64,000 nt of DNA, taken from Haberlea rhodopensis (taxonomy: Eukaryota > Streptophyta > Magnoliopsida > Lamiales > Gesneriaceae). Below, piece by piece: positions 22,301-33,750 of the stretch; position 1 is the first letter of the stretch; each line of letters opens with the position of its first letter. Both the position numbers and the translations under genes were made by a program. The notes under the pieces were generated by a model. That model did not search any database and was not told the origin of the DNA. It saw nothing but the letters and a program-made list of their open reading frames with translations. The DNA lies in assembly GCA_907163345.1 (NCBI GenBank), contig CAJQUN010000061.1:2294001-2358000 (forward strand). Direction: 5' to 3'.

Positions 22301-24788
22301 ATGTGTGATTTCAAGAAAGCATTTCTTTTCCATAGATATGAACATAATAGAAGGAAATTTATAGAAACCATGAATAAACCTATGAAGCAAAAGGAACAAG
22401 AAAATATTAAAGCAAGCCTACCCCTGTATATATGACGAAACGTCCAGGTATTATCATGCAGATCTCGGACAATTAGTTCTTGAGTTGGAGGTTGCATTGA
22501 ATAATCCTGAAGAAAGTTTCCAAGAACAATTTAAATGACAAATTAACCGAAGAAAACTAACTAATGGAAATTAAATCAGAACCAGAAAAAGAAGACAACG
22601 GATAAACAAAAAGTAAAAGCCATGCCAATTGTGGAAAGAGCTTCTCTGCAGCTCTCCGGGGGTACTGAGAAGCCACCATGCGTACTAGTATCACTGGCTG
22701 TCAAAGTCTTGCAGAAGAATTCTGTAGGATGTTTACTAGGCTTCATCCCAAAGTCCGATATGGAAAACACGTCTTTTTCCTGAATAATATTAGACAGTTC
22801 AAAGAAAAATCCGCACTCAATACTTTGTAAAATGATATTTTGATACATGCTAAAACTAGTTCCAAGTAGCTAGCCTTACAGAGCTGACTGGCTGAAGGTT
22901 CATTTGAGCATAGATCTCATCTGTGTCTTTGTCCGCCTATTGATCAAAATGCAGTTAAAAACAAATGTACTAAGAACAACAAGGTCCGCTTATTCGGTAT
23001 AAAATCCATTATTTCTCAATAAACTAAATATATGTACACAAACACACATATGTGTATATATATATACGAAGAGACATACATGGAGAGTAACGTTGTGGAC
23101 TTGGCACAACAACTGACAGGGGAGATTTGGATAGTTGGGTATTTGTGATGTTGCTGCCCTATTGGTGGAGACAGCAACCTGTTGCAAACGAGAGTATAAT
23201 TTTCCGCACTTAATGCAAGAACTCGCATAATAATTCAAGATACACGCATGAAAAAATTGCCTTCAAAGCTACACAACACATATTTTGCTCTGATATCACG
23301 AGTTTATTAGATGAAAAGAAAATTTTTATGTGAATGTTCAACAGAGTAGGATTCTCTGAAATCATACAAGTGTATGTCCGTCCTGTGGAAAATCGAGAAA
23401 TTCAGAAAAGTACATGTCCGGTGGGAAATCAAGAAATTCGATAATGGGAAAGTGTTAGATTCAAATTTTCATCCCCTCCCAACAATAAGACCAGAATTCC
23501 TTCATCCAAATACACACAAATCTAGAATCCCGGACCAAAGAAGCCTTAAAGAACGGAGTCAAACTTGCATATAATTTTTTGCAAAGTTATTCCCAACACT
23601 CAAATTCTGCAGAATCCCAAGTAAATGCTCAACATTTAGTACATTTTTCTCGGCAGAATGTTAATTACGAGTATCTCAACAATCTAACAAAATTGGTAAC
23701 ACCTTGAATTTACATTTAAGAATTTCACTTTCAAATTTGAAACAAAGTAATACATCTGATTCAGTTTCTCTTGGAATGCATAAGCCAAAAGAGGTGGTTC
23801 CATCATGATTCAATACCACAAATCTTGTTCATTTTTCATTCAACAATGAAGCAAAATAATGATAATGATAACAATGCCATAAGCAGCAACTCAGCATCCT
23901 CGCAAGCTGATCACCATTAAAAGCATGGTTCACCGACAAGGTCGCGAACTATGTCGGTGGTTATTGTCGTGGAGCTTTTTTTAAATTAAAAAAAAAATAA
24001 TTAGATAATTTGGACAAATTATTAATTAAAATAATCAAAAATATTGAAAAATGTTCCGAAACAACCGTTCCAGGCAGGAAATTACCGTTCCATGCCGGGA
24101 ACTCGTTGTTAAAGTTACATATCCGTTTTAGCATGGAACTTTACTGCGGCGGAGGCCGTTCCGCGACCGTGATTGCGAACCATACCATGATTAAACATAG
24201 TGATGAACCCAAGGATTTAAGCAGCATAATGCATTTTGGCGGTGAATCAGCATAAATAACACATTCGATTAATTTACAGTTTTGTTTGAGGATGCATGGC
24301 CCTGACCTTAATAGAGTTTATATATGTAACAATAGCTTAATGGCAAAAACAATAAAAATAAGCAAACCTGTTCACTATGTCCTTGTGGAAGATAATATAC
24401 AAGGCTTCCAACCTGAGGCAAGGTAACCAGTGGACCAGCACAAGCATGCCACAATTCAGAATTTATCGGTTTCCTTAACCCTGCCATACACAGACAATTT
24501 CCACGGATTTAGAAGAAAATCCATAGAAAATGAAAATCTTGAACCCATAATTTTTAATGGCACCATCTGTATTTTAGGTGGCAAAAGCTCATAGACTTTG
24601 GAAAAATTATGCATCAAATTAGCATTTTCCATTTCTTCACGAGATAAATTACAAATACATTGCATTCACAAGTAAGAATAACTACCATTCTGATCCTGTA
24701 ATTCTTTCAATAATTTCATCCCTTCAAGCAAATTATCTGGTCCATCGACCAAGCCTCCTGGTTTGAGTTTTTCTTCAACAGAACCCAT
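19317..24788 (-). CDS. ARF5: Auxin response factor 5 (MONOPTEROS) ortholog, with a +1 frameshift
   Basis: Nuclear transcription factor that activates auxin-responsive genes. Coding exons (high to low): 24788-24686, 24480-24368, 23178-23080, 22936-22880, 22779-22626, 22506-22422, 22283-22193, 22023-21859, 21716-21594, 21485-21410, 21337-21202, 21122-19900, 19774-19587, 19473-19317. They give ~922 codons if the frame is kept; Arabidopsis ARF5 is about 900. Exons 3-7 carry the B3 domain (TLTASDTSTHGGFSVP; GWSMFVGAKRLRAGD). Exons 8-11 carry the ARF domain (FYNPRACPSEFVIP; GISDLDPLRWPNSKW). Exon 12 encodes the long middle region, ending in the ARF5-typical SSNVDFDD block. Exons 13-14 encode PB1 (QKAGSVGRSIDV; DYENDVLLVGDDPWE). 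Introns are GT-AG except intron 5 (GC). Exon 5 has one extra base (22658-22662), which shifts the frame inside B3. All other junctions agree in phase. The start MGSVEEKLKPGG fits the family. Confidence 0.94.
22624..22625 (-). other. ARF5: GC splice donor of ARF5 intron 5
   Basis: Exon 5 must end at CAATTG to join GATTATTCAATG of exon 6 (LDYSMQPPTQEL). The next intron bases are GCATGG, not GT. GC-AG introns are a known minor class, but the context here is weak. Confidence 0.7.
22658..22662 (-). other. ARF5: Frameshifting C5 run in ARF5 exon 5
   Basis: The minus strand reads TCAGTACCCCCGGAGAGC. Family continuity (FSVP-RRAAEKLFP) needs four C's; five are present. Exon 5 enters and leaves in phase 0, so its length should be a multiple of 3, yet it is 154 bp. 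Unspliced translation gives FSVPPESCREALS instead. Confidence 0.85.
23925..24183. mobile_element. Possible MITE in ARF5 intron 2
   Basis: The left end ATGGTTCACCGACAAGGTCG is roughly mirrored by the right end, which read in reverse is ATGGTTCGCAATCACGGTCG. The ~260-bp interior is GC-richer than the surrounding intron. A clean target duplication is not visible (ATTAAA occurs near both ends). This may be a small Mutator- or hAT-type element, and the call is tentative. Confidence 0.4.
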
Positions 24789-25560
24789 GTGTATATGTAT
24801 CTTCCTTCTCTACAATCCCACAATAACTCCAAAATAACCTCACCCAACTAAACCAAGCAAAAAAATCTCACAAAAATTGTATCTTTCCACCCAACATGAA
24901 GAAAATGAAAGGAGATTGCCCCACAACAAGAAAACACAACACTCTTCACCAAAGTGGAACCCTTCAATAAATTACACCATATTTTCTTGGAAAAACAGAT
25001 GAAAAAGACCAAGACAAATATTCAGAGAATCTAGTAGTATGAAAGGAACCAATCAAATAACAAGGACAGCATGCCTCAAGAATCCTAAAACCAAGAAACA
25101 AAACACACCACTGAAAAGCCCACTGAAAAATCTAAGTGGGGCTCCCTCTTCTACTCATTCCACCAAGAACCCCACATTAGCCAACAAAAGGAACAAAAAG
25201 TTAACCAAAAAATATAAAGATCATTCTCTAAAAATAATTTAGAGGGGTCAGTTTTTCTGCATCAAGCACGCCAGCCAAAGCATGAGTGGTCGGATTATCA
25301 AGTGCTTATACCCTTTTTTCCCCACTCTTTTTTCCCTTTATTTTCTCCTCAAAAGATATCGACCTTTCAATGGCCTTTGAGAAAACAAAGCAAGACCCTT
25401 CACCCCTTCATCTCTCTCAATCAAAACAACACCAAAAAATTCAATCTTTTTTCCACTTTATTGAATCTTGTTATTATCCGATTACTTTATTGATGGGGTC
25501 GGCTTAAAACCGGGGAAGAGAGTGCATGCTCTTAATTAACTGCGCACACTTCCGCTGAAA
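24789..25560 (-). promoter_or_regulatory. ARF5 5' leader and proximal promoter with upstream ATGs
   Basis: No other gene is seen here. On the minus strand at least seven ATGs start short ORFs, including 24897-24868 (9 codons), 24980-24972 (2 codons) and 25072-25031 (13 codons). In Arabidopsis, ARF5/MP and ARF3/ETT are known to carry uORFs that affect translation. The transcript start is not determinable, so which ATGs are transcribed is unknown. Confidence 0.45.
24868..24897 (-). other. Candidate upstream ORF of ARF5
   Basis: A nine-codon ORF, ATG to TGA (MLGGKIQFL), about 80 bp before the main start. It is the nearest upstream ATG that opens an ORF of more than two codons. Confidence 0.4.
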
Positions 25561-26460
25561 ATAGTTGATTCCGTGGCAGCTTTAGGCTGAGAAATTTGTA
25601 GCTGAAGAAACGAGTAAAAGAAAATGTGCAATTAATCAGCAGACGTACACCATTCCCACACGAAAATCGTACTCACCCATTGCAGAGAAATGAGTCAGAA
25701 TGCATTATTAAACAATGTGTGATATAAACTTCTTTTGCTTGTGTATTCAGACTACTGAGAATGTAGTTTAATTAGTTATTTAGGGTAAAAATGAAAAATT
25801 ATCTAATGCAGTACTAATATTTGTAATATTAATTTCAATTTTTTGTAGGATTAATCAAATATAATTTTAATTAAATTATTTTAATTAAAAAAGTCCTTAA
25901 TATTAGTCTCAAAGTTTTGTTTTTAATTAAAAGTGGCCCATAAGCACTCTATTCAATTATGTGACAACTTTTATTAAGAAAACAAAAAAATTTGATTAGT
26001 CATAAAAGTTTAGACTAGTATTAGAAAAACTCATTTTCTACGATAACATTTGAAAATTTACCCAGTTATATATATATGTAATCATTTTCGTAGATTTCTT
26101 GGTTTTAAAATTTCAATTAATTGTTTATTTATTGAAATATAAGAAAAAAATTAAAACGGAAAATCTACCAAAGAGATCAAAATAAGTCTTTATTCTCAGT
26201 ATTGTACACTTTTATACATTACTAAAACAACAACTAAGTGTTTATTCTCATTATATATCTTCATACTAAGGGATATGTGAATATGAGAAGTTGAAGTGTT
26301 AGGTTTTTTTATAATATAGGTAGTGCAGATCATATCGCCTACGAGCATATAGAAAGATTGTTCGGTGCTTTATGCAAACACTCAAACATCATGTTAACTC
26401 GTACAACTTGTTTTCAACTTAAACTATCCTAGTTTCCACGTAGGATGTTGAATAGGACTC
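25561..26460. other. AT-rich intergenic stretch
   Basis: No gene or clear repeat recognised. It is likely distal promoter of ARF5 or decayed spacer. Confidence 0.4.
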
Positions 26461-26853
26461 AGGATAACCAGGGGCGAATCTAGGATTTTGATTGAGGGGG
26501 TGCAAAAATTAATTACATAAAAATTAAATCAAAAGTTCGTGATATACATCTGAGTTTAATATCGGTAGGTAAAAACATTAGGTAAATAATTAAAATGTCA
26601 TTATGTCAAGAAAGAGACTTACTTGATTTCAAGAAATTATACATTTATCGAGTTTAATTTTAACAATACAATTAACACAATGATCGTTCAGTGATATTCA
26701 AATAATGATCTTGCTCAATTTCAAAAAAGGCGAGAGCATTTTTCATACTAGGAGATCATTTGTTTTACAAACAATAAAAATTTGTCGTGGAGTTTTATCC
26801 ATCTTTACAAAGATGAAATTAACAAAATAAGAGTAAAAAAGAAATGGACAAAA

Positions 26854-26924
26854 GCTCCACCAAGATTTGAATATGGGTTACAAGATTTGAAGTCCAATAC
26901 CCTAACCATCGTTAAATTGCTGAG
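26854..26924 (-). other. tRNA-like segment 1 in the hAT element
   Basis: The minus strand shows an A-box-like TAACGATGGTTAGGG and a B-box-like ATTCAAATC about 45 nt later, the spacing seen in tRNA genes. Stems are poor, so it is not a functional tRNA; it may be a SINE or tRNA-derived module. Confidence 0.4.
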
Positions 26925-26960
26925 AAAAAAATGTCTAATAAGTTAAATAACAAATATATT

Positions 26961-27040
26961 GGCCCCTATGTTCTCATGGGGAATCGAACTAGGAATAACA
27001 AGTTGAAGTATGGAGACATTGTCGCTAGGCCATACGACCG
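26961..27040 (-). other. tRNA-like segment 2 in the hAT element
   Basis: The minus strand reads TGGCCTAGCGAC (A-box-like), then AGTTCGATTCCCC, close to the consensus B box GGTTCGANTCC. No acceptor stem pairs convincingly. Confidence 0.4.
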
Positions 27041-27122
27041 TGTACATAAAATTGCTACTAAAATAATTTATAATAACAAATATTTTTGAGGGGGCATACA
27101 TACATTCGCCACTGGGGATAAC

Positions 27123-28524
27123 TTAGCTTGATTAGAACTTAAATTGAATTTTTTTGTGATTTATAAGAACCAATTTGATCCATGTCATTTCTTTGGTAAC
27201 ATATGACGAGAACTGAATTCTCTTGTTTCACATCATATTGCAAATAACTATAAATTCCAGCTTTTGTAATAAAATAATGGAATGAGATAGATTGGGGTTT
27301 GGGGCGGCGTAGGATAATAGAGACAAAAAAATTTGAAGAGAGGCGTACTTTAACGCGTAGATTACGATGTTTTCTTTTTCTCATGTTTGGGCCAATCAAG
27401 ATGGAGACTTTTATGCATGGGATTCATGAATAGTATCGTACCCAAATTGCTATAAAAATCCATTATAACCCCTTATAAACAATTTTAAGTTTCCAATTTT
27501 TACTCATGTGAGACAAGAGTATCAAAATCACTCATCCTTGAGAACGCGACGTCCTCGTCGCTGCCTAGTCCAATGATTCACCAGCGACGGGAATCTAGTA
27601 GCTGCTCCGGTACATGTAGCATTTTGGCAATTTGCGCCACAAGTTCAAGAGATGGCTCCCACACACGTGACATTTTGCATCTTAGGCACAAGAGGCGACC
27701 CACGTCACGTAGCACTTTACCCCTTAAACTTAAGAGGGGCTCACACGCTCACCCTAAGCGTGATACTTTCTATTTTTATCAAATAATAAAAAAATATGTT
27801 ATACTAGAAAATGATATAGAATAATTATTTTTAAAATTATTCGAAATTATATTTTAATATAAGATTAACAATAAATTTTACAATTGGTGAAGATTCATTA
27901 TACTCCTACACATTATTTGATATAATGGATGTGATAAGATCATTAATTGATTAATATTTACAAATTATGGCTCATCATATCTTTATAAATGTATCAAACG
28001 GTGCCCAATAAAAAAGTAGTATTATTATGTTATTAGTTTTAACTGTTATTATTACTATTGTTAATATTATTATTGTTATTACTATTACTAACTAATATTA
28101 TTGTGAAAATAATTTTAAATTTTTTTATTATTTCTATTGTTGTAATTATTATCATCATAGTTGATGGATTTTTATAATGTCAATCTAAACACTTATAAAA
28201 CCATCTTTAATTTTTTTAAATTTTAATATAATCTCTAATTTTTTATTTAAAAACCTACTTATCAATTTAAATAGTACACCTAAAATTATAGTTTAAACGC
28301 CCTAATTATAAACAATAAATATATGAAATTTATTATTATATTATATATTTTTATTCTCGAGAATAAATTTATTGCTCTTCTTGGGCTCTGTGGAATTCTT
28401 CTGGCGTCAGACTTTTTAATTTTTTGACCGTTCTGCGCGCGTGGGATCACGGCCTTTTAGTGCTTATGGACGTGTACGAGAAAATTCTTATAGAGAAACA
28501 GATCATATCATACAATAAAATAGG

Positions 28525-28593
<69 letters not shown>

Positions 28594-28607
28594 CATTAAG
28601 ACACATC
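27123..28607. other. Intergenic sequence with an LTR-like block
   Basis: No gene. The stretch 27530-27765 is GC-richer (ACGCGACGTCCTCGTCGC and GTGGCTCCCACAC-type phrases) and resembles the transcribed part of Gypsy LTRs such as 240-290. The rest is AT-rich with (ATT)n runs near 28020-28150. Confidence 0.4.
28530..28590. repeat. (AT)n microsatellite
   Basis: About 30 AT units. It abuts the solo LTR at 28613 with only 22 bp between. Confidence 0.95.
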
Positions 28608-29180
28608 TGATCTATAAGACCCCATAATCTCACACAACAACTAATGCTAAATGCCGCAGAAAAATTTGAAATTTCTTTAACATCATTATAATAATATGCA
28701 AACTCCCAAAATCAACATAATGTTTAATTTAAATACCGAGTGTTTAAGACTTTACTAGAGCACCAGGAAAAGTATTATACAGCTTTGTACAATAAAACAA
28801 AATGCTACTCAAAACAAATGACGAACATAACTAATATGTTTTTAGTCATAACTAGTAGCTCCATAAGTCTTCCGATACTCCCTAAGCGTAACACTCGATC
28901 ATTCCCAAGTTCTTCAAAAGTCTACCCCAAAATATGAACCTACAGGACAACGTCCATACAGGGTGAGCACATCCATACAGGGTGAGCACATCATTAAATT
29001 CATAATAGTAATGAACAACAATACATAACTTAAACAGTAAGTTATAGAATACTCCCTTCATACAACGGATTTACACATGATCCTTCAGATTTGTCCCTGT
29101 TCTCAACATTTAATATTCTCACAGAATATAAACTCATATTATGCTCATAACCGTACTCGTATCAATACACATATCAACAA

Positions 29181-29400
29181 ACTCATCGCTATAATAATAG
29201 CGGTCTTGTAATACTCATCGCTATAATAAAGCGGTCCAATAATACTCATCGCTATAATAATAGCGGTCCAATAATACTCATCGCCATAATAATAGCGGTC
29301 CAATAATACTCATCGCTATAATAATAGCGGTACAATAATACTCATCGCTACAATAATAACGGTCCAATAATACTCATCGCTATAATAATAGCGGTCCATT
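29181..29400. repeat. ~32-bp minisatellite in the solo LTR
   Basis: About seven units of ACTCATCGCTATAATAATAG followed by CGGTCCAATAAT, with small variants. Each unit holds CGCTAT and ATAGCG, a short inverted repeat that can pair within the unit. Confidence 0.9.
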
Positions 29401-29755
29401 TATACTCTATAACATTTATCTCATAGTCACCATAAACTAGCTTACACATTTAAGCATGTCTCAACATTATCATTATGCCCGTACGTCACTACGTGCCTTG
29501 TTATCCAATAAATGTATTAAGCTATCATCCCCTCTGTCCAGAGGTCTGCGCCGGCTCTACATGAATTTAACAATACAAGAGGAAATTCGTTAACAAAGCC
29601 TTTAAATCAATTTAGTTCATTTTCTTCATGCATCACTTATGCTCAATCACATCTTCTCAAATTCAAGTAATAATCATCAATAGAGTATTACAATCAATAA
29701 TAAACACCATGATTTAAATTATGAATCACATTTATTTTCAAAATTCTGTCCTCGG

Positions 29756-29995
29756 CTATCGATAGCCCCTGCCTCGCGATCGATCGCCACCTTAAAATCT
29801 TTTTAGACAGATTATATACGCGATCAATCGTGGCAAACCACCGATCGATCGCCAATAAAAATTTTCGGGGCAGAACACTTTTGCCATCGATCGCCATAAT
29901 TCAGCGATCGATCGCTGGTTCACAAAAATTGTTGCCAAGGTCTACTGGCTGCTCGCGATCGATCGGTGCCATTCTCGCGATCGATCGCGAGCCCT
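29756..29995. repeat. GATCGATC palindrome cluster in the solo LTR
   Basis: At least seven copies of CGATCGATCG-like palindromes, often flanked by GC/GG. It corresponds in position to the cluster at 52848-52975 in the Tekay 5' LTR, in opposite orientation. Confidence 0.85.
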
Positions 29996-30639
29996 GCAAC
30001 ACGAAAAAAATCACCATTATCATACCATCAAACCTTCCTTAACCCAAACACTCTTCAAAGCCAAATCATCCCCAACCAACACAAGTTCAAAGAAGATACA
30101 ATCAACTCAAACTAACTCCCAAATGGTATGTAAACACATCAAAAGCTACTTGATGAACAAACCCAAGGAACTCTACACTAACAAGGTTTCTTTAAAGGTA
30201 ATTTAAAGTAAACATACATAACATTCAACCAACTCAAACAAAATACCATCTAAACACAAAAAGTAGCTTACCACCAAGGTTTTCTTTGAAGAAACAAGTT
30301 ATCAAAATTTTGAGCTTAAAGAAAAGGAAGGAGGCGTTGAGTATGGAGGAGGAAGAAAGGTAAATGTGTGGTGGTGTTTGAACACCAAATGCCAACCAAG
30401 TAAATATCAAGAAGAATTTGCATTTAAACCCTTCCCAACAATATCATTAAGTAAAAAGGTCCCCAACCTATACCTATTTACAAAAGTATACTTGAAATAA
30501 TTTCACTTATAACCTTGGCTCAAACTCGATTATTAAATTGAGAAGTCAGTCTTAATTCTCGCATAACACAGCTAATTCGATAAAAATTAATAGAAAACCC
30601 GAGCATCACATGATCACACTTTATTTAATAATAAAATTC

Positions 30640-30834
30640 TAGTGATGTATGATTAATCCGCAAGTTCAATGTTGTCATTTTCATCGTTTTTAGCTCGTTT
30701 TCTTTATTTTCTCGTATTTCTACATGGATTCCTGAAATATGCAAAATAATACCAAAAAGCAAATATCGTTCAAGAATGACAGTAAAATATAAAGAGATAA
30801 CATAGAATTATAAGTGCAAAAATGGCACTTATCA
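30640..30834 (-). repeat. Short Athila-like LTR remnant
   Basis: On the minus strand it starts TGATAAGTGCC and proceeds through GCACTTATA, like the LTR start at 53081. It then jumps to AACTTGCGGATTAATC, similar to the LTR 3' end. The middle is deleted. Confidence 0.6.
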
Positions 30835-31301
30835 GCACCAACACTCAATTATTTTGAAAATTGATGCACTCGCTTATCCGCGCACCCCCATAATTTGACT
30901 TAATGTGTAGCACTCATTTCACATGTCGATTACTACGAGACTTTGTGACTCCACTATGTAAGGATAAAAATTATGCATCTGCTATCAGTAATAGCTACTT
31001 TTAGCAAAGTGATAAGCGTTTGCTCCTAACAAAGACTATATTTCAGTTTAATTTTAATTTCACTTCCTTAATTTATACAAATATATTAGTAATCACGATA
31101 CATTTCAAATATATATCCAAATGGGTTGAAATTCAAGTTCAAATTCCACTACCAAATCAGATGGATCCACTTAAATCAAGTTCATATATCCAAATTTAAC
31201 CTCAAGTGATTTATATATTTACGTTTTCTTACCTACGAGCCAAAAATACTTGGAATAATTGACTAGAATTTTAGAAGTGATGACAAATACCCCTTGGCAT
31301 G

Positions 31302-31367
<66 letters not shown>

Positions 31368-32918
31368 TCTTTGACATCATATTCTCTATTATTATGATTA
31401 GATCTTTTTACATGGTGATAACTTGTCAAATACCACATAAGCATTCCTATTGAAAAATGGCTAATATATTGAAAGTTAATGACAAAAATTGCCAAATAAA
31501 TTAAAGATATGGGCTAAAACTGCAGCTTGACAATATAGCCGACCAAAATCATATAGAGGTAAATGTAGACGACGAGAAATGCAAATTTTCCTAAAAAAAT
31601 AATATCAATTATTTCAGAAAAATAGAATATTGGAGTTTAATAATTGTCCCTGCTTGAAGAATGATCAAAGTGTGATGTTTGAGCTGCTATATGGTTTAAA
31701 AATTATAGTTGTACTTTTACCACTAGCTATAATTATTGATAAAACGTCAACTATTTGATACTTAGAATGAACTAGCATTCTAGTCGATGTATCATAATAT
31801 GTGTAATTATTAATTTTAAGTACATAGATTTATAATTAGGAACTCAATCAATGTTTTCAATTGAACATTATTTTTCATTTATGAAAACAGTCAATCATTT
31901 AATTCATTGTTCTATTATATAATATTAAATGAAAAAATAACATAAAAGTACGATGATGTACAATAGTCTATTCACTTTTTATTACTTGTCATTAATTACA
32001 CCATTGATTTGCCTTTGGTTAAGGTTGTCATAAATCAAGCACAATTAATTTAATTTGAATCCGTTATCATTCTCATAAATCGAATAAGGTTTCAACACGA
32101 TAGTGTTAGGATCAATAATTTATTGTTATGTCAAAAGTTATAACTGTTAGTATAGGCGTAATTTTATTTACTTGTACAATGACAGCACAAAAAATCATAC
32201 TAAGCGACATATAGATATAAGGGTTACACCACATAGATGTCAATTAGTCATGGTTGTTATTACTTAGACGGTAGATGACTGCACTTCCATCTACGGACGT
32301 ATAAAAGAATTGATGGGTACAACACTCCCAATTGATATAATTCCTCTTTTAGTTTTGATTCCAAAACTTTGAACCAAAACCGAACTCTTATATATGTTTT
32401 GGTTTGATTCCTACATATTAAAAGGATAATTAATGAATGTTTATTTAGTGGTTCCTACATATATAGTTGTCAAATTTTCATATATAGTTTCTCAAAATAT
32501 TATATTTTTATATATTTTGATAAGATCAAGCAATCGTTTATCGCTTTATGAAAATATATAGCATGCTTTAATGGTACACTCAAGTATTTTAAATCGCATA
32601 ACAACCAAAGAGGCATACTTCGATCGTTCTTCAAGTAGGACAATTATTATACTCCAACAATCACCCTCCCGATAATTAAACTTTTTTAGTTGGCAATACA
32701 TTCTATCACAATATTATAAATATAGTAATAATTTGAAATTATTTTGTGTTAAGCTACAATAGTTCATGCACAATTTATTTGTCTTATCTGTCGGTGACTT
32801 TATTGTGGATGCTAACTTGCTAAAGTGTTACATTTTGGTAGGATAAGTACGTCTAATTTATGTTATTAAAAACATGATTAGTAAAATTACATTGTGGAAG
32901 CTCTCGCCGCACGATAGC
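30835..32918. other. AT-rich spacer with microsatellite
   Basis: No gene recognised. (TA)n occupies 31304-31365. The rest is low-complexity AT-rich sequence, possibly ancient LTR debris. Confidence 0.5.
31304..31365. repeat. (TA)n microsatellite
   Basis: About 31 units. Overlapping ORFs in both strands are artefacts of it. Confidence 0.95.
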
Positions 32919-33360
32919 TGTTAACTCAAAAAATTACTATTTACATAAATTAAATTAAACACGATTTTTACTTGAAAAACCCCTCAAATTGAAGGAAAAA
33001 TCACGAGAACTGGACTAGTATAAAATCCAATATAATAATGGTGAATTACAGTGTTTGTTGTACAAGAATGGAGCAAAGCTCAAAATAAAGGAGAAGAGAA
33101 AAATGTCTTCTGGAGAGAAAAACTAAGAACCAATAGGATTGAGCAATTGGGGAGAAAAATTCTCTCCATCCTTTAAAACCATCGGCCCTCTTTTATAGTT
33201 GAAAGAATTCAAAGTCAATGTAATCAATTTTTTTATCAGACATGCCCTTACCTTTATCATGCTTTAGTCCATCATGAACTTTTATTGGAACTTGGAATGT
33301 GATGTGTCATCATGCATGTGTGTATATGTGTCAATTCCATATCAAATTCCGTGCCTTGGT

Positions 33361-33750
33361 TCTTCTATTCCCAGGTAGTGTCTCTTCTCTTCCCGGGAAG
33401 TGTCATTATCTTCTCGGGTAGTTTCCTTCTCTTCCCGGGTGGTTTCATTCTCTTCCAGGGTGGTGTCTCTTCTCTTCCCGGGTGGTGCCCTTCTCTTCTG
33501 GGGTGGTTTCCTTCTCTTCCCGGGTAGTATCTCTTCTTTTCACAGGTGGTTTTATTCTCTTCCCGGGTAGTGTCTCTTCTTTTCTCGGGTGGTTTCCTTC
33601 TCTTCCCGGGTGGTTTCTCTTCTCTTCTTGAGTGGTTTCCTTCTCTTCCCCGGTAACGCCTATGCCCTTCCCCAGTGGTTTCCTTCTCTTTCCGGGTAGT
33701 GTCTCTTATCTTCCCGAGTGGTTTCCTTCTCTTCCTGGGTAGTGTCTCTT
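33361..33750. repeat. LTR minisatellite (CCCGGGT-type), left LTR
   Basis: Roughly 20-bp units of CTTCTCTTCCCGGGTGGTTT with variation, about 390 bp in total. Confidence 0.9.

Larger units (their letters stand above)
26469..27114. mobile_element. Non-autonomous hAT element with 8-bp target duplication
   Basis: Ends CAGGGGCGAAT and, inverted, CAGTGGCGAAT form an 11-bp terminal repeat with one mismatch. The flanks AGGATAAC (26461-26468) and GGGATAAC (27115-27122) agree at 7 of 8 bases, the size typical of hAT transposons. No transposase is encoded. The element contains two tRNA-like stretches on the minus strand. Confidence 0.8.
28613..30610 (-). mobile_element. Solo chromovirus LTR with TGATC target duplication
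   Basis: On the minus strand the 1,998-bp unit begins TGTGATGCTCGG and ends GGGGTCTTATA. TGATC flanks it at 28608-28612 and 30611-30615. It has no coding capacity. Inside are a ~32-bp minisatellite (29181-29400), GATCGATC palindromes (29756-29995) and a GTACGGGCA block (29479-29487 inverted). The last two also occur in the Tekay LTR at 51.9-58.9 kb, so the two are related families. The ORFs 29694-29897 and 29830-30042 follow the palindromes and are not genes. Confidence 0.88.

Noticed and set aside
26854..27040. Functional tRNA genes
   Set aside because: A- and B-box-like motifs are present but no convincing acceptor or anticodon stems.
29181..29400. Regular repeats spaced like a CRISPR array
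   Set aside because: The units are contiguous ~32-bp tandem copies without unique spacers, inside a plant LTR; there are no cas genes.
31259..31495. ORFs with long YIYIYI stretches (also 28424-28627, 44101-44370)
   Set aside because: Products of (AT)n microsatellites.
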